Positions 41,842-52,209 are shown, counted from the first letter of the stretch. The stretch is DNA of 64,000 nt from Enterobacter ludwigii (GCA_900068845.1 CEFQ01000003.1:1-64000); one strand, 5' to 3'. Program-made: numbers and translations. The notes: a model not told the origin generated them from the sequence alone.

Positions 41842-42749
41842 TAAGACTTTCCTCGTTTGGCACGCGGATGGGCCGCATCATAAACCGTAGCCAGATGCTG
41901 GAAATCCAGATGGGTGTAAATTTGCGTGGTCGCCAGATTGGCGTGACCGAGCAGTTCCTGAACCGCGCGTAGATCGCCGCTCGATTCCAGCAAATGCGTG
42001 GCAAATGAGTGGCGCAATTTATGCGGATGAATATGGCTGGCAACGCCTTGCTTAATGCCCCATTCGGCAAAACGCTTCTGCACATTGCGCGTTGAAATAC
42101 GGCTGCCGCGGCTGGAGACAAACACCGCATCATCCTGCGGCGCAAAGCTATCGCGCAGCGTTAACCAATGCTGGATCCACGTCACCGCCGTGCCACCAAT
42201 CGGCACGCGGCGCTCTTTACTGCCTTTACCCAGCACCCGTACTTCGCCAGCGTCTAAGTCCATGTGACGACAATCCATATTCACCAGCTCGGACAGACGC
42301 AATCCGCCGCCGTACATGGTTTCCAGCATAGCGCGATCGCGCACCGCCAGCGGATCGTTGAGGTCGATCTCCAGCAATTGGTTAACTTCATCGACATCCA
42401 TGTTTTTCGGCAGATGGCGCGCGTTACGCGGCGTGGAAATCCCTTTGGCGGGATTGGCGCTCAACATGCCTTGATGGACTTGCCAGTCGAGAAAACTACG
42501 CAGCGCCGACATACGCAGCGCCAGGCTACTGGCGCCCAAGCCGCCACGGCGACTGCGTGCCGCCAGGCTGCGCACCTGCGCGGGTTCAAGTTGCGCCCAG
42601 CTCGTCAGCTTCATCTCATCAGCCATTGCCATAATCGCCTGCAATTGCCGCTGGTAATTCTTTTGCGTCAGCGGACTGAGCTGGCGTTCAACCTTCAGAT
42701 AACGCAGAAAGTCATCCACGGCCGGCAGCAGCGGACTGGCGCTACTCAT
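41841..42749 (-). CDS. xerC: Site-specific tyrosine recombinase XerC
   Basis: Resolves chromosome dimers at dif together with XerD and FtsK. It has 302 residues (E. coli 298): an N-terminal SAM-like DNA-binding domain (to about 105) and a catalytic domain. The full tyrosine recombinase set is visible: Arg151 (GGLRLSE), Lys175 (GKGSKER), His243 and Arg246 ([10 protein letters not shown]), His269 (LGHANLATT) and Tyr278 (IYTHLD). Coupled ATGA overlap with yigA upstream and one-base overlap with yigB downstream. Confidence 0.97.
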   Translation of the reverse strand: MSSASPLLPAVDDFLRYLKVERQLSPLTQKNYQRQLQAIMAMADEMKLTSWAQLEPAQVRSLAARSRRGGLGASSLALRMSALRSFLDWQVHQGMLSANPAKGISTPRNARHLPKNMDVDEVNQLLEIDLNDPLAVRDRAMLETMYGGGLRLSELVNMDCRHMDLDAGEVRVLGKGSKERRVPIGGTAVTWIQHWLTLRDSFAPQDDAVFVSSRGSRISTRNVQKRFAEWGIKQGVASHIHPHKLRHSFATHLLESSGDLRAVQELLGHANLATTQIYTHLDFQHLATVYDAAHPRAKRGKS

Positions 42750-43450
42750 GCGCGTTCAATCCAGCGTGACAGCAAATCCGGCAGCATTTGTGCCAGATGC
42801 TGCAGCAGCAGCGTGCCCATGCCCGCCTGATAATGCTGATTATCGCGACTGGTAAACATCAATACGCCCAATTCACCGCGCTCACCCATCAGCGACATCG
42901 CTACCGAGCCAATCGCTTTGGCCTGCGGCAACAGCAGCAGCAATTCCGGGCCGTTCAGGCTACCAAGATAGTGATGTTCATTACCGAAGCGCTGAATACG
43001 CAGCGGTTCAAATGCCTGGCGTGACAAACCGAGTTGGGTGAAATCCGATGGCGCGCCAATGTGCCATTTATCATTGAATACCCGCACATGCGCACCCGCC
43101 AGACCCAGTTCGCGCGCCCAGCGATGCAGACGCGTAAGCATCTCTTGCAAGCTGTCTGCGGCGGCGAGATAGCCCTGCAGCGCCAGCAGGCGATCAAACA
43201 GCTGATGGTTAGCCGTGGCTTGCTCCATCAACAGCGTGATCTCCTCTTCCAACTGCTGAATGTGGTTGCGCTGACGCGCCATATGCCACTCCACCAGCGA
43301 AACGCTGCCGCGCACCGGATGCGGCACCATCATCTGCTCAACCTGGCGCGCATTGCGAATAAAGAAATCGGGGTGTTGACGCAGAAATGCGCTTACCGAT
43401 TGATCGTCCAGCAAAACCTCATTTTCGGTTTGCTCTTCGACATTTTTCAT
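42746..43450 (-). CDS. yigA: DUF484 family protein YigA
   Basis: GAF-like DUF484 protein of unknown function encoded in the conserved dapF-yigA-xerC-yigB run. Start 43450, overlapping the dapF stop by ATGA, gives 234 residues (E. coli 235); the open frame reaches 43609 but that part is in dapF. Conserved segments are [17 protein letters not shown] (near 24), [20 protein letters not shown] (near 45) and [23 protein letters not shown] (near 186). The N-terminal third is a coiled coil. Confidence 0.92.
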   Translation of the reverse strand: MKNVEEQTENEVLLDDQSVSAFLRQHPDFFIRNARQVEQMMVPHPVRGSVSLVEWHMARQRNHIQQLEEEITLLMEQATANHQLFDRLLALQGYLAAADSLQEMLTRLHRWARELGLAGAHVRVFNDKWHIGAPSDFTQLGLSRQAFEPLRIQRFGNEHHYLGSLNGPELLLLLPQAKAIGSVAMSLMGERGELGVLMFTSRDNQHYQAGMGTLLLQHLAQMLPDLLSRWIERA

Positions 43451-44271
43451 AGATGAATAAACCCATCGTAGACGTGTGTGGCAGGACCGGTCATATACAG
43501 CGGTTGCCCTTCCCCTTTCCAGGCAATATGCAGCGTGCCGCCTGGCAAATCGACGCGGACATTCTCCGCCAAAATACCTTGCTGAACGCCACACGCCACC
43601 GCCGCGCATGCGCCGCTGCCGCAGGCTTGGGTTTCGCCTGCACCGCGTTCGTACACCCGCAGACGGATATGTTCACGATTGACTACTTCCATAAAGCCAA
43701 CATTGACGCGCTCCGGGAAACGTTCGTGGCTTTCCAGCTCCGGACCGAGCGTTTCCACCGGCGCGGTTTTCACGCTTTCCACCTGAATCACGCAGTGCGG
43801 ATTGCCCATCGATACCGCACCAAACATCACGGTTTGCTCGGCAACACGCTGCAAATAAAGGTTCTCTGCTTTATTCGCACGTAGCGGCACACTTTGCGGT
43901 TCGAAGTTGGGCAGGCCCATATTGACGCGCACCAGCTCGTCATTGGTGACGCTGAGCACCATGCGGCCGGTCTGGGTACTGACGCGGATGTCGCTTTTGT
44001 TGGTTAACCCTTTCAGACGCACAAAGCGGGCGAAGCAGCGTGCGCCATTACCGCACTGCGCGACTTCGCTGCCATCGGCATTGAAAATGCGATAATGAAA
44101 ATCGAGATCCGGATCGTAGGGCGGTTCGACGATCAGGAGCTGATCAAAACCGATCCCCAGATTTCTGTCCGCCAGGCGGCGAATCAGTTCCGGCGAAAAA
44201 AAGACGTTTTGCGTCACAGCATCCACGACCATAAAGTCGTTGCCGAGACCGTGCATTTTTGAGAACTGCAT
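43447..44271 (-). CDS. dapF: Diaminopimelate epimerase
   Basis: Converts LL- to meso-diaminopimelate for lysine and peptidoglycan synthesis with a two-cysteine mechanism. Start 44271 (GGAG seven bases upstream) gives 274 residues as in E. coli. Catalytic Cys73 lies in AQCGNGARC and the second Cys in [10 protein letters not shown] (near 217). The substrate-binding N terminus MHGLGNDF is intact. It lies 29 bases after lptM. Confidence 0.97.
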   Translation of the reverse strand: MQFSKMHGLGNDFMVVDAVTQNVFFSPELIRRLADRNLGIGFDQLLIVEPPYDPDLDFHYRIFNADGSEVAQCGNGARCFARFVRLKGLTNKSDIRVSTQTGRMVLSVTNDELVRVNMGLPNFEPQSVPLRANKAENLYLQRVAEQTVMFGAVSMGNPHCVIQVESVKTAPVETLGPELESHERFPERVNVGFMEVVNREHIRLRVYERGAGETQACGSGACAAVACGVQQGILAENVRVDLPGGTLHIAWKGEGQPLYMTGPATHVYDGFIHL

Positions 44272-44300
44272 TTTCTGCTCCGCCGGATTACTCATAGAGT

Positions 44301-44504
44301 TTAGTTTGCCTGCGAACCAGGCTTGCTGGTGACCAAACCACCGACATCAGCATCCTGAGCGGCTTTTTGCTGCTGCTCAGTGACCTGCTGTTTCGGCTTA
44401 TTTGGCTGATCTTTCGGCGGGAAATATAGCGGTCCTTTCAGGCCACAGCCTACCAGGCTGACCAGTGCCAGCGCTATACCCAGCTGACTTATCACTCGTA
44501 TCAT
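44301..44504 (-). CDS. lptM: LPS assembly lipoprotein LptM (YifL)
   Basis: Small outer-membrane lipoprotein of 67 residues that associates with the LptDE translocon and promotes LptD oxidation in E. coli. The signal sequence ends in the lipobox LVGC (Cys20), followed by the conserved [10 protein letters not shown]. The remainder is Gln/Lys-rich and variable. It precedes dapF; cyaY, which lies between cyaA and this gene in E. coli, is missing here. Confidence 0.93.
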   Translation of the reverse strand: MIRVISQLGIALALVSLVGCGLKGPLYFPPKDQPNKPKQQVTEQQQKAAQDADVGGLVTSKPGSQAN

Positions 44505-44637
44505 TCTTCTGCTCTTCTGTCCTTAAGCCATGGTTGCTTATCATCGCAGTTGACGTTGTAAAAGCAACAGGAAATAGCCGCATTTCCTGCGGCAGGTCAG
44601 AGTAACAGCGCATCCCGCCGCGCGAACGCGAGCGGGA

Positions 44638-47199
44638 TCAATGCATTTGGTAGCGCGGCTGGAAGTCGCCGTTGTCGTTGTCAGGCTGCGTGGCGCAGAG
44701 TTGCGTCAGCGTTTGGCTGCGGAAAGGAATCACCTGGAAACGTTCGCCAGTATTCACAATCTGGTAGAACTGCGGCAGGTTGAAATTGATAAAGCTGGAG
44801 CCGTAAGTAAAACGGTCATGTGACGACGAATAGAATCGACTCACGTCGCGCACCAACTCTTCCTTGCTGCCTTCGCAATGGTGGTAAACCTCAACACGAT
44901 TGGTTTCGTCGAGGATGTAAATGTTGAAACCGCGATCGTCATTGGTGTCTTCGAAGAAGAACTGAATAATGCCTTCGCTGGCGTAACCGTTCACCACCGG
45001 CGGCAGCGGCGTCTGGTTCGATTCCACTTTGATCGACAAGCCGTGCAGCTTGTTATTAGAAATCGCGCCATAGAATTCAACGGCGTTTTCCAGCTTCTGC
45101 ACTGACACGCTCATGCGCTCGAAGAATAAGCCCCACGTTTGGCCCGCCATTCGCAACGCTTTAAAGCGACCAGGTTCCTGACGCGTGCTCGACAAGCGCA
45201 GCTCAATGCATTCAGAAACCAACTGTTGCACGCGGGTACGAATCAAGCCACGCAGATGCTGGCTGTAGCAGAATACTTCCACCGTGTCTGGCGGTGCCGC
45301 ATCCTGATGCATTTTGCCGAGAATGGTCTTCAGCGCTTCAATCATCGCCTGCTCGCCGTTGAAGTGCAGCGTACGCACTTCGTTCCACGAATTACGATAC
45401 AGCAGATCGATGCTGCCAATCAGACATTGCTGCTGCTGGCCGAAGCTGAACACGTCCAGCTTGCGGAAATCGAAATGCACCACCTGATTGCGGAACGCCG
45501 AGGTAGGATCGTGTTCGAGATTAACGATAATCGCTAAGTGACGAATCTCGCACGGGCTATAAAGCGCTTTCGGCGTCGGAGCCGGCACGCGCAGCGGGAA
45601 GTGGCTCGACACATCATTAACCAGTTCCTGCAGCCGCGGCAGATCGCACAGATCGTTGCCTTTCATATGCAGACGCGTTTTGCTAGTCAGCAAACCGTTA
45701 AACCACGCCCATGCCACCAATTTGTTCAGATAGCGGTTATATTCCAGCGGCTGATGGCTGATGATCGAACTCATGTCCGGCGATTGGTTATACAGATACC
45801 AACCGGCGCGATTAGCGCGGCCCGCCGGAACGTGAATAAAGGTGAGATTCTCTTCCGACAAATCGGGTGAAATCTGCGGGTTCACTAAGGTGACTTTACC
45901 CGGCAGCGCCTCAAAAGCGGCATACAGTTTACGCGTCAGCACGCCGATATCCTGCGGGCTGGCACTGACGCTTAAATTGTTACGACGTGCAAAGCGAATC
46001 AGGTTGCGATAGCTCTGCATCATCGCATCCAGCAGCTCATTGTGCGCTTCACGTACCCGTTCGATTTTCCACTGCGCACGGTTATCCAATACCGCTAACT
46101 TCTCTTCATCCCAGCCCCACTCTTTCACCAGCTGCGAAAGAATCTCGCGACGCCAGCCCGTGCGCTGATGATGGTGATCTTCGCTGGAGAGCTTTTCACA
46201 CACTTTTAAGTAGAAACATCGACGCACTAAATCGAGGCGCGCCATGTCATCCACGCTGGTGAGGTAGCGCGTTACGCGTTCCAGCATCATGCAGTAGGGA
46301 TCGAGGCCGAAGCAGACAATTTCGCCATCGTGCAGGCGCTGTTTGATGTCCATCGACAGCAACTGAGTATTGGGATATTCCCAGCTATAGGCTTCCAGTA
46401 GCAGGGTTTTCAGCACCGCTTTGTACGGCGAATCGATGCTTTTATAGAGTTGCCACAAGCTGGCACCGAAGTACTCTTCCGCCGACAGCGTGCCAAGGCC
46501 GCCGAGATCCAGCCACTCATTTGGCGTCAGCACACCTTGTGAATAGAGCGACATGACGTAATCGTCGTAATGATGCTCTTCTTCGCCAGGCACCATGTTC
46601 CACAGGATGCGTTTACCCGCCATGCGCACGGCGGTACGGTAAAACTCATCCAGCAGCAAAATATGTTGGGTAGAACCGCAGTCCTCGCCGCCGAGGCTGC
46701 CGCTTTCGTTATGGCGGAAACGGTTCTCATCGATCAGGAAGAAGCTGACTTCCACACCCATCGACACACACCATTTTTGCAACAGCGTACACTTACGCTG
46801 CAGATTGAGGCGCTCTTCATTATCCAGCCAGGATTGATGGCACACCCAAATGTCGAGATCGGAGATGCTGTTTTGCCCAACGGACGAGGTACTGCCCATT
46901 GAGTAAATACCGGTAATCGGACGTTCGCCGGCTGCGGCAGTGTTGAGTTCGAGTGATTGACCGCCCGCTAAGTTCTGCAACAGTTGAAATTGATTTTCAT
47001 CGGGCGTGTAGAGGCAGACGCCGTGTGGAACGCTACCTTCGAGGTAGCCCGGCATCAGCGGATGATGGTAGTGCAATAATGTTGGCAGCAGACTGTAGAC
47101 TTGCTGGAAAGCAGGTCCCATGGCAGCCAGTGCGCGATCAACGCGCAGCTGGTTAATAGCATCCAGTCTCTGTTTCAGTGTCTCAATGTAGAGGTACAA
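44638..47199 (-). CDS. cyaA: Class I adenylate cyclase
   Basis: Makes cyclic AMP for CRP signalling; its C-terminal half receives control from the glucose phosphotransferase system. The start is probably the TTG at 47199, since the protein then begins with the [11 protein letters not shown] of E. coli CyaA, which also starts with UUG; AGGCG lies about nine bases upstream. This gives 853 residues (E. coli 848). The catalytic motif [19 protein letters not shown] (near 103) carries the nucleotidyltransferase GS and DxD. A CRP site lies upstream. Confidence 0.96.
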   Translation of the reverse strand: MYLYIETLKQRLDAINQLRVDRALAAMGPAFQQVYSLLPTLLHYHHPLMPGYLEGSVPHGVCLYTPDENQFQLLQNLAGGQSLELNTAAAGERPITGIYSMGSTSSVGQNSISDLDIWVCHQSWLDNEERLNLQRKCTLLQKWCVSMGVEVSFFLIDENRFRHNESGSLGGEDCGSTQHILLLDEFYRTAVRMAGKRILWNMVPGEEEHHYDDYVMSLYSQGVLTPNEWLDLGGLGTLSAEEYFGASLWQLYKSIDSPYKAVLKTLLLEAYSWEYPNTQLLSMDIKQRLHDGEIVCFGLDPYCMMLERVTRYLTSVDDMARLDLVRRCFYLKVCEKLSSEDHHHQRTGWRREILSQLVKEWGWDEEKLAVLDNRAQWKIERVREAHNELLDAMMQSYRNLIRFARRNNLSVSASPQDIGVLTRKLYAAFEALPGKVTLVNPQISPDLSEENLTFIHVPAGRANRAGWYLYNQSPDMSSIISHQPLEYNRYLNKLVAWAWFNGLLTSKTRLHMKGNDLCDLPRLQELVNDVSSHFPLRVPAPTPKALYSPCEIRHLAIIVNLEHDPTSAFRNQVVHFDFRKLDVFSFGQQQQCLIGSIDLLYRNSWNEVRTLHFNGEQAMIEALKTILGKMHQDAAPPDTVEVFCYSQHLRGLIRTRVQQLVSECIELRLSSTRQEPGRFKALRMAGQTWGLFFERMSVSVQKLENAVEFYGAISNNKLHGLSIKVESNQTPLPPVVNGYASEGIIQFFFEDTNDDRGFNIYILDETNRVEVYHHCEGSKEELVRDVSRFYSSSHDRFTYGSSFINFNLPQFYQIVNTGERFQVIPFRSQTLTQLCATQPDNDNGDFQPRYQMH

Positions 47200-47290
47200 G
47201 ACGTTTCGCCTGATTGTCCCAGTGTTAAGCACCCTGTTTCCGAATTCTGCCGCTTAATAATAAAGATATTGGGCAAATAATTGCTGGAAA

Positions 47291-47306
47291 CGTGATCAAT
47301 CTAACA
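47291..47306 (-). promoter_or_regulatory. CRP site upstream of cyaA
   Basis: On the minus strand TGTTA-GATTGA-TCACG sits inside GGTGTTAGATTGATCACG, which matches the E. coli cyaA P2 CRP site nearly base for base. CRP represses cyaA there as negative feedback. The site is 92 bases before the cyaA start. The rest of the 316-base cyaA-hemC interval holds a CCTATC-AAT-GATAGG hairpin (47469-47483), a six-codon frame and no longer ORF. Confidence 0.75.
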
Positions 47307-47490
47307 CCCGGAGGATTGACCGTAAAGAAAGTTGCGCTACTTAACAGTTTAGCATGTTCCGACCGTAGCCCTGCTTTTTTCAGACTTCGACTCTAAACTG
47401 CGACCCTCAAAATCCAGAAGCAGTCTGACATCGCGGCCTTTTCAATCCGTTGAAACTGACAGCATTCCCCTATCAATGATAGGATATTCG

Positions 47491-47511
47491 ATGAACGATC
47501 AAAATGGTTAA
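47491..47511 (+). CDS. Candidate six-codon upstream ORF of hemC
   Basis: ATG at 47491 opens a frame MNDQNG ending with TAA at 47511, four bases before the hemC ATG at 47516. AGGA at 47481-47484, six bases upstream, is a good Shine-Dalgarno, whereas hemC itself has none. The CCTATC-AAT-GATAGG hairpin overlaps that Shine-Dalgarno. The arrangement suggests translational coupling. It could be chance. Confidence 0.3.
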   Translation: MNDQNG

Positions 47512-47515
47512 CAGC

Positions 47516-48457
47516 ATGTTAAACAAAATTTTCAGAATTGCTACCAGACAAAGTCCCCTTGCTCTGTGGCAGGCACAATATGTCCAACAGCGTCTGATGG
47601 CGGCTCATCCGGGTCTGCAAGTTGAGCTGCTACCGATGGTCACTAAAGGTGATGTCATCCTTGATACGCCACTGGCAAAGGTTGGCGGCAAAGGGCTGTT
47701 CGTTAAAGAGCTTGAACTGGCAATGCTGGAAGGCCGCGCCGATCTTGCCGTGCACTCAATGAAAGATGTGCCGATCGATTTTCCAGAAGGCCTTGGTCTG
47801 GTGACTATTTGCGAGCGTGAAGATCCGCGCGATGCTTTCGTCTCCAATCGTTACAACAGTGTTGATGAGCTGCCGCAAGGCGCGGTTGTCGGGACTTCCA
47901 GCCTGCGTCGCCAATGTCAGCTCAGCGCCCGTCGTCCGGATTTAGTGATTCGCTCACTGCGCGGCAACGTCGGCACGCGTCTGGGTAAACTTGATGCGGG
48001 TGAATACGACGCCATCATTCTTGCCGCAGCGGGATTAAAGCGTTTAGGTCTGGAAGAGCGCATTCGTCAGGCAATGCCTGCGGAGATTTCCCTGCCAGCC
48101 GTGGGCCAGGGTGCGGTTGGCATTGAATGCCGTGTCGATGATGAACAATTAATTACGCTGCTACAGGCGTTGAATCACGACGATACCGCCGTGTGCGTGC
48201 GTGCAGAACGCGCAATGAACACGCGGCTGGAAGGCGGTTGCCAGGTGCCCATCGGCAGCTTCGCCGTGCTGGAAGACGATCAACTGTGGCTACGCGGTTT
48301 GGTCGGCTCACCGGACGGCAATCAAATGGTAGTGGGCGAGCGTCGTGGCCCCCGCGATCACGCCGAAAAAATGGGCATTTCGCTGGCTGAAGAGCTGCTT
48401 GATGGCGGCGCACGCGACATCCTGCGTGAAGTCTATCAAGGTCAACCGCCAGCATGA
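47516..48457 (+). CDS. hemC: Hydroxymethylbilane synthase (porphobilinogen deaminase)
   Basis: Polymerises four porphobilinogens into hydroxymethylbilane on a covalently bound dipyrromethane cofactor. Start 47516 gives 313 residues, identical to E. coli, and places the cofactor cysteine at 242 ([11 protein letters not shown]), the E. coli number. [14 protein letters not shown] begins the fold and catalytic Asp84 lies in SMKDVP. An in-frame ATG at 47504 would add four residues but has no better ribosome site. It overlaps hemD by ATGA. Confidence 0.96.
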   Translation: MLNKIFRIATRQSPLALWQAQYVQQRLMAAHPGLQVELLPMVTKGDVILDTPLAKVGGKGLFVKELELAMLEGRADLAVHSMKDVPIDFPEGLGLVTICEREDPRDAFVSNRYNSVDELPQGAVVGTSSLRRQCQLSARRPDLVIRSLRGNVGTRLGKLDAGEYDAIILAAAGLKRLGLEERIRQAMPAEISLPAVGQGAVGIECRVDDEQLITLLQALNHDDTAVCVRAERAMNTRLEGGCQVPIGSFAVLEDDQLWLRGLVGSPDGNQMVVGERRGPRDHAEKMGISLAEELLDGGARDILREVYQGQPPA

Positions 48458-49194
48458 CCATCCTCGTGACCCGTCCGGAACCGGCTGCCACAGACCTGGT
48501 CTCGCGTTTGCGAAACCTGGGCAAGCTGGCATGGAGCCTTCCACTGATAGAATTCACGCCGGGTCGCGATCTTGTTCATCTGCCAAACCAACTTGCCGCG
48601 CTACAACCGGGCGATCTGGTGTTTTTGCTGTCGCAGCAGGTCGTCACTTTCGCCCAACCCGCTTTACAACACAGCGCGACTGCGTGGCCTGAAAACCTCA
48701 ACTATTATGCTATTGGCCGCAGCACCGCTTTAGCCCTGCATACCGTCAGTAATCTAAAAGTAGACTATCCTCATGCGCGTGAGACCAGTGAAGAACTGGT
48801 GCGTCTGAATCGCCTGCAGCAAGTGAGCGGCAAACGCGCGCTGATTCTGCGCGGCAGCCCGGGACGCGAATTACTGGCGGAAACGCTGATTGAACGCGGC
48901 GCGGAGGTACAGTATTGCGAATGTTATCAGCGCTGCGAAAAGTACTACAACGGCGCGACTGAAGGCCGCCGCTGGCGTGACCGGGGTATTACAACGCTGG
49001 TAGTTACCAGCGGTGAAATGTTACAACAACTCTTTTCTCTGTTTTCGCCGATTGATCGACGGGAATGGTTACTGCACTGTCGGCTTGTGGTCGTCAGTGA
49101 ACGTTTGGCTACACAAGCCGCTGAACTAGGCTGGCAGGACATTGATGTAGCCGATGGTGCCGATAACGATGCGCTGCTGCGCGCGTTACGCTGA
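48454..49194 (+). CDS. hemD: Uroporphyrinogen-III synthase
   Basis: Cyclises hydroxymethylbilane with inversion of ring D to uroporphyrinogen III, the branch point to haem, sirohaem and cobalamin. It has 246 residues as in E. coli, two similar alpha/beta lobes with low overall conservation. The recognisable parts are [14 protein letters not shown] at the start, [14 protein letters not shown] near 53 and [15 protein letters not shown] near 180. The start codon overlaps the hemC stop (ATGA), so the two are coupled. Confidence 0.95.
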   Translation: MTILVTRPEPAATDLVSRLRNLGKLAWSLPLIEFTPGRDLVHLPNQLAALQPGDLVFLLSQQVVTFAQPALQHSATAWPENLNYYAIGRSTALALHTVSNLKVDYPHARETSEELVRLNRLQQVSGKRALILRGSPGRELLAETLIERGAEVQYCECYQRCEKYYNGATEGRRWRDRGITTLVVTSGEMLQQLFSLFSPIDRREWLLHCRLVVVSERLATQAAELGWQDIDVADGADNDALLRALR

Positions 49195-49217
49195 ACTTAA
49201 CAATGGGATGAGCCATA

Positions 49218-50348
49218 ATGACGGAACAAAAAGCCTCCTCCGCCATGGTTGAAGAAACCACCCCAGCGGACAATTCTCCCTCTCCAGCCACTAAGCCACC
49301 TCGCGATAAAAAGAGCGATGGCAAAGTGTTGAGTGCAGTGGCGATTGTAATTGCGCTGGCGATTGGGGCGGGACTTTACCTTAATGGGAAACACCAGGCC
49401 GATTTACAGGCTCAAACAAACCAGAATCTAAGTGAGCAGCTGAGCGCCTTGCAGCAGCAACTGGGTAGCGATAAACAGCAACTGACGCAGCAATTGGATA
49501 GCGCCAACAGCGCTTTGCAGGAAACCCGCACGCAGCAGGATAACAGCGCCAAAGAGCTGGAAACCTTGCGTGATAAAGTTGCGACCATTTCCGGTAACGA
49601 TACGCGCACCTGGCTGCTGGCACAGGCGGATTACCTCGTCAAACTGGCGGGCCGTAAACTGTGGAGCGATCAGGATGTCACCACTGCGGCAGCGTTACTA
49701 AAAAGTGCCGATACCAGCCTGGCAGACATGAACGATCCGAGCGTGATGAACGTGCGTCGCGCATTGACGCAGGATATCAGTTCGCTCTCCGCCGTCAGCC
49801 AGATTGATTATGACGGCACCATCCTCAAGCTGAATCAATTATCAAACGGCGTTGATAATCTGCGCCTGGCCGATAACGACAGCGATGATTCACCCATGGA
49901 CGCCGATGGCGGTGAGCTCTCCAGTTCACTGCACGAGTGGCGCCAAAACCTGGTGAAAAGCTGGCACAATTTTATGGATGATTTCATCACCATCCGCCGT
50001 CGCGATAACACCGCACAGCCGCTGCTGGCGCCGAATCAAGACGTTTACCTGCGTGAAAACATTCGTTCGCGCCTGCTGATTGCGGCTCAAGCCGTACCAC
50101 GTCATCAGGATGAGATTTACAAACAGTCTATCGATGCGGTATCAACCTGGGTGCGCGCCTGGTACGACACTAACGATGCCGCGACTAAAGCCTTCCTGAC
50201 TCAGTTGGATGAGCTGAGCCAGCAAAGCATATCGATGGATGTACCCGATACGCTGGAAAGCCAGCCGCTGCTGGAAAAACTGATGCAAACCCGCGTGCGT
50301 AATTTGCTGGCCCAGCCATCGGTTGCCGCTGATCAACAGGGAGGCTAA
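49218..50348 (+). CDS. hemX: HemX family membrane protein
   Basis: Protein of 376 residues (E. coli 393) in the hemCDXY operon. A disordered N terminus rich in Pro, Lys and Ser is followed by a single membrane helix (about 38-56), a Gln-rich coiled coil (about 60-125) and a conserved domain with [19 protein letters not shown] (near 134). Despite older naming as a uroporphyrinogen methyltransferase, it has no such domain; its role in haem synthesis is unsettled. Confidence 0.93.
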   Translation: MTEQKASSAMVEETTPADNSPSPATKPPRDKKSDGKVLSAVAIVIALAIGAGLYLNGKHQADLQAQTNQNLSEQLSALQQQLGSDKQQLTQQLDSANSALQETRTQQDNSAKELETLRDKVATISGNDTRTWLLAQADYLVKLAGRKLWSDQDVTTAAALLKSADTSLADMNDPSVMNVRRALTQDISSLSAVSQIDYDGTILKLNQLSNGVDNLRLADNDSDDSPMDADGGELSSSLHEWRQNLVKSWHNFMDDFITIRRRDNTAQPLLAPNQDVYLRENIRSRLLIAAQAVPRHQDEIYKQSIDAVSTWVRAWYDTNDAATKAFLTQLDELSQQSISMDVPDTLESQPLLEKLMQTRVRNLLAQPSVAADQQGG

Positions 50349-50350
50349 CC

Positions 50351-51547
50351 ATGCTGAAAGTATTGGTGCTTTTCCTGCTGCTGATTGCGGGCATTGTGGT
50401 TGGACCGATGGTGGCAGGTCATCAAGGTTATGTGCTGATCCAAACCGACAACTGGAACATTGAAACCAGCGTTACTGGCCTGGCGATCATTTTGATTCTC
50501 AGTTTGCTGGTGATTCTGTTGGTGGAATGGATTCTGCGTCGCTTATTCCGCACCGGCGCACGCACGCGCGGTTGGTTCACGGGCCGCAAGCGTCGTAGCG
50601 CCCAGCGCCATACGCAAAGCGCGCTGATGAAGCTGGCGGAAGGCGATTTCAAACAGGCAGAAAAACTGCTGTCGAAAAATGCCGATCACGCCGATCAGCC
50701 GGTGGCAAACTACTTGCTGGCTGCCGAAGCAGCGCAGCAACGCGGTGACGAAATCCGTGCTAATCAGCATCTGGAGCGTGCTGCTGAGCTGTCGGTTAAT
50801 GACACCATTCCGGTTGAAATCACTCGTGTACGTCTGCAACTGGCGCGTAACGAAGATCATGCTGCACGTCACGGCGTTGATCGCCTGCTGGAAGTCGCGC
50901 CGCGCCATCCGGAAGTGTTGCGTCTGGCAGAACAAGCCTACATTCGTACTGGCGCGTGGGGCGCACTGCTCGATATCTTGCCTTCAATGCAAAAAGTGCA
51001 AATTAACGATGAAGTACAACGCGAAGCCCTGCAACAGCAAGCCTGGCTGGGCCTGATGAATCAGGCGATGGCTGACCAGGGCAGTGACGGTTTGAAAAAA
51101 TGGTGGCAGAGTCAGAGCCGCAAAACGCGTCAGGAAACCGCGCTGCAAGTGGCGATGGCGGAACATTTGATTGAGTGTGACGACCCGGATACAGCGCAGA
51201 GTATCGTGTTGGACGGGCTGAAACGTCAGTATGACGATCGTCTGGTGCTATTGATGCCGCGTATTAAGAGTGGCGATCCGCAATCTCTGGAGAAAGCGCT
51301 GCGTCAGCAAATTAAACAGCACGGCGCCACGCCGCTATTACATAGCACGCTTGGACAGTTGCTGATGCGTCATGGTGAATGGCAGCAGGCAGCAGAAGCG
51401 TTCCAGCAAGCGCTGGCTCAGCGTCCTGATGCGTTTGATTATGCCTGGCTGGCCGATGTCTACGACCGCCTGCATCGCCCGGAAGACGCCGCCAAAATGC
51501 GTCGCGAAGGCCTGTTACTTACGCTGAAGACTAATCCCAGCGCCTGA
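50351..51547 (+). CDS. hemY: HemY family TPR membrane protein
   Basis: Protein of 398 residues as in E. coli, distinct from the protoporphyrinogen oxidase also called HemY in Gram-positives. Two N-terminal membrane helices (about 5-22 and 40-62) are followed by a cytoplasmic TPR array: AEGDFKQAEKLLSKNADHAD (near 95), ANYLLAAEAAQQRGD and MRHGEWQQAAEAFQQALAQ (near 340). It lies two bases after hemX and ends the operon before a strong terminator. It may assist haem or coproporphyrinogen handling, but the role is not settled. Confidence 0.94.
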   Translation: MLKVLVLFLLLIAGIVVGPMVAGHQGYVLIQTDNWNIETSVTGLAIILILSLLVILLVEWILRRLFRTGARTRGWFTGRKRRSAQRHTQSALMKLAEGDFKQAEKLLSKNADHADQPVANYLLAAEAAQQRGDEIRANQHLERAAELSVNDTIPVEITRVRLQLARNEDHAARHGVDRLLEVAPRHPEVLRLAEQAYIRTGAWGALLDILPSMQKVQINDEVQREALQQQAWLGLMNQAMADQGSDGLKKWWQSQSRKTRQETALQVAMAEHLIECDDPDTAQSIVLDGLKRQYDDRLVLLMPRIKSGDPQSLEKALRQQIKQHGATPLLHSTLGQLLMRHGEWQQAAEAFQQALAQRPDAFDYAWLADVYDRLHRPEDAAKMRREGLLLTLKTNPSA

Positions 51548-51572
51548 TTTTACGATTGTTACTTTTGTGCAC

Positions 51573-51597
51573 GCCGGGCTCGTCCCGGCTTTTTTTT
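51573..51597 (+). terminator. Terminator of the hemCDXY operon
   Basis: GCCGGG-CTCGT-CCCGGC (51573-51589) followed by eight T (51590-51597) lies 26 bases after the hemY stop. Confidence 0.9.
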
Positions 51598-51616
51598 GCC
51601 TGTCATAACCTGCAGA

Positions 51617-51816
51617 CAAAAAAACACCTGCCATAAGCAGGTGTAAGATCAGGTCGTTAAGACAACTGATGGCATCCGACTCAACGTAATGTCCTTCTTA
51701 CTGCAGTAAAGCGTGCGCAAATACTGCCAGCTGGACAACGGATGCCGTAAGGGGCTCTGCATCATTCCCAGGTTTATGTAGCATCAGCAAACATAAGAGG
51801 TGGAATGAGCATCTAC
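51617..51816 (-). ncRNA. glmZ: Small regulatory RNA GlmZ
   Basis: Hfq-dependent RNA that activates glmS translation (glucosamine-6-phosphate synthase) and is cleaved by RNase E with RapZ unless GlmY sequesters RapZ. The 5' end GTAGATGCTCATTCCACCTC (from 51816) and the following CTTATGTTTGC and GGGAATGATGCAGAGCC match E. coli GlmZ closely. The 3' end is a strong terminator, ACACCTGC-TTATG-GCAGGTGT (51644-51624) with seven T. About 200 nucleotides, against about 207 in E. coli. Position next to hemY is conserved. Confidence 0.92.
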
Positions 51817-51827
51817 AGATAGATTAT

Positions 51828-51843
51828 TGCACAAGCCGTGCCA
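51828..51843 (-). promoter_or_regulatory. Sigma54-type promoter of glmZ
   Basis: TGGCACGGCTTGTGCA on the minus strand has the invariant GG and GC of a -24/-12 promoter with exactly ten bases between. The -12 position falls 12 bases before the GTAGATGC start at 51816. AT-rich bases 51820-51828 could also supply a sigma70 -10 box (TAATCT), so overlapping promoters are possible, as reported for GlmY and GlmZ in several enterobacteria. Confidence 0.8.
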
Positions 51844-51917
51844 AAACTGCAGATCGCGCAATAATTTATTTTATATCAACAAGATATAATATTCCTCGCG
51901 ATTCAATTGTTAGCCAC

Positions 51918-52030
51918 TGTCGGTAAATCGCGACGAATGCCTGAGAAGCTGTCTCCACAGAGCGACAAGCTATGCAAGGAATTGTCATGCCTATATTAAT
52001 CAGTGAGTTATATGTATCTGAATAGCGACA
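51918..52030. promoter_or_regulatory. Three GlrR-type activator sites upstream of glmZ
   Basis: The GlrR motif TGTC-N10-GACA occurs perfectly at 51950-51967, with one mismatch (GACG) at 51918-51935 and one mismatch (TGTA) at 52013-52030. They lie about 100-215 bases upstream of the glmZ start, a normal enhancer distance for sigma54. The A/T-rich segment between (51857-51895) includes ATCAACAAG, a weak resemblance to an IHF site. No ORF or other gene is visible between glmZ and the tRNA cluster. Confidence 0.75.
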
Positions 52031-52096
52031 ACGTGCACAATTAAGCGCAAAGGAGATATGAGGAAGAACGAACAATGCGAAGGTGGGGTACAAACG

Positions 52097-52126
52097 AAAA
52101 AAGCCTGCTTTTTCAAGCAGGCTTTT
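52097..52126 (-). terminator. Terminator of the tRNA operon
   Basis: A perfect 12-base stem, AAAAGCCTGCTT (52126-52115) and AAGCAGGCTTTT (52110-52099 on the minus strand), with a four-base loop ends in six T. It follows the tRNA-Pro gene by seven bases. Confidence 0.9.
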
Positions 52127-52132
52127 CGAATA

Positions 52133-52209
52133 TGGTCGGCGAGAGAGGATTCGAACCTCCGACCCACTGGTCCCAAACCAGTTGCGCTACCAAGCTGCGC
52201 TACTCGCCG
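52133..52209 (-). tRNA. proM: tRNA-Pro (anticodon TGG)
   Basis: 77 bases beginning CGGCGAG and ending CTCGCCGACCA, with CCA encoded. The anticodon loop TTTGGGA reads UGG. D-loop AGCTTGGTAGC and T-loop GTTCGAATC are standard. It is the last gene in the Arg-His-Leu-Pro cluster, the same order as argX-hisR-leuT-proM in E. coli. Confidence 0.97.

Noticed and set aside
44505..44637. Decayed cyaY remnant
   Set aside because: Neither strand shows a recognisable frataxin motif in the 133 bases, so a remnant cannot be claimed.
51602..52130. Possible short protein gene at 51866-52093 (minus)
   Set aside because: The 75-codon frame spans the A/T-rich control region of glmZ and the GlrR sites, with no ribosome site or homology; GlmZ regulation explains the stretch better.
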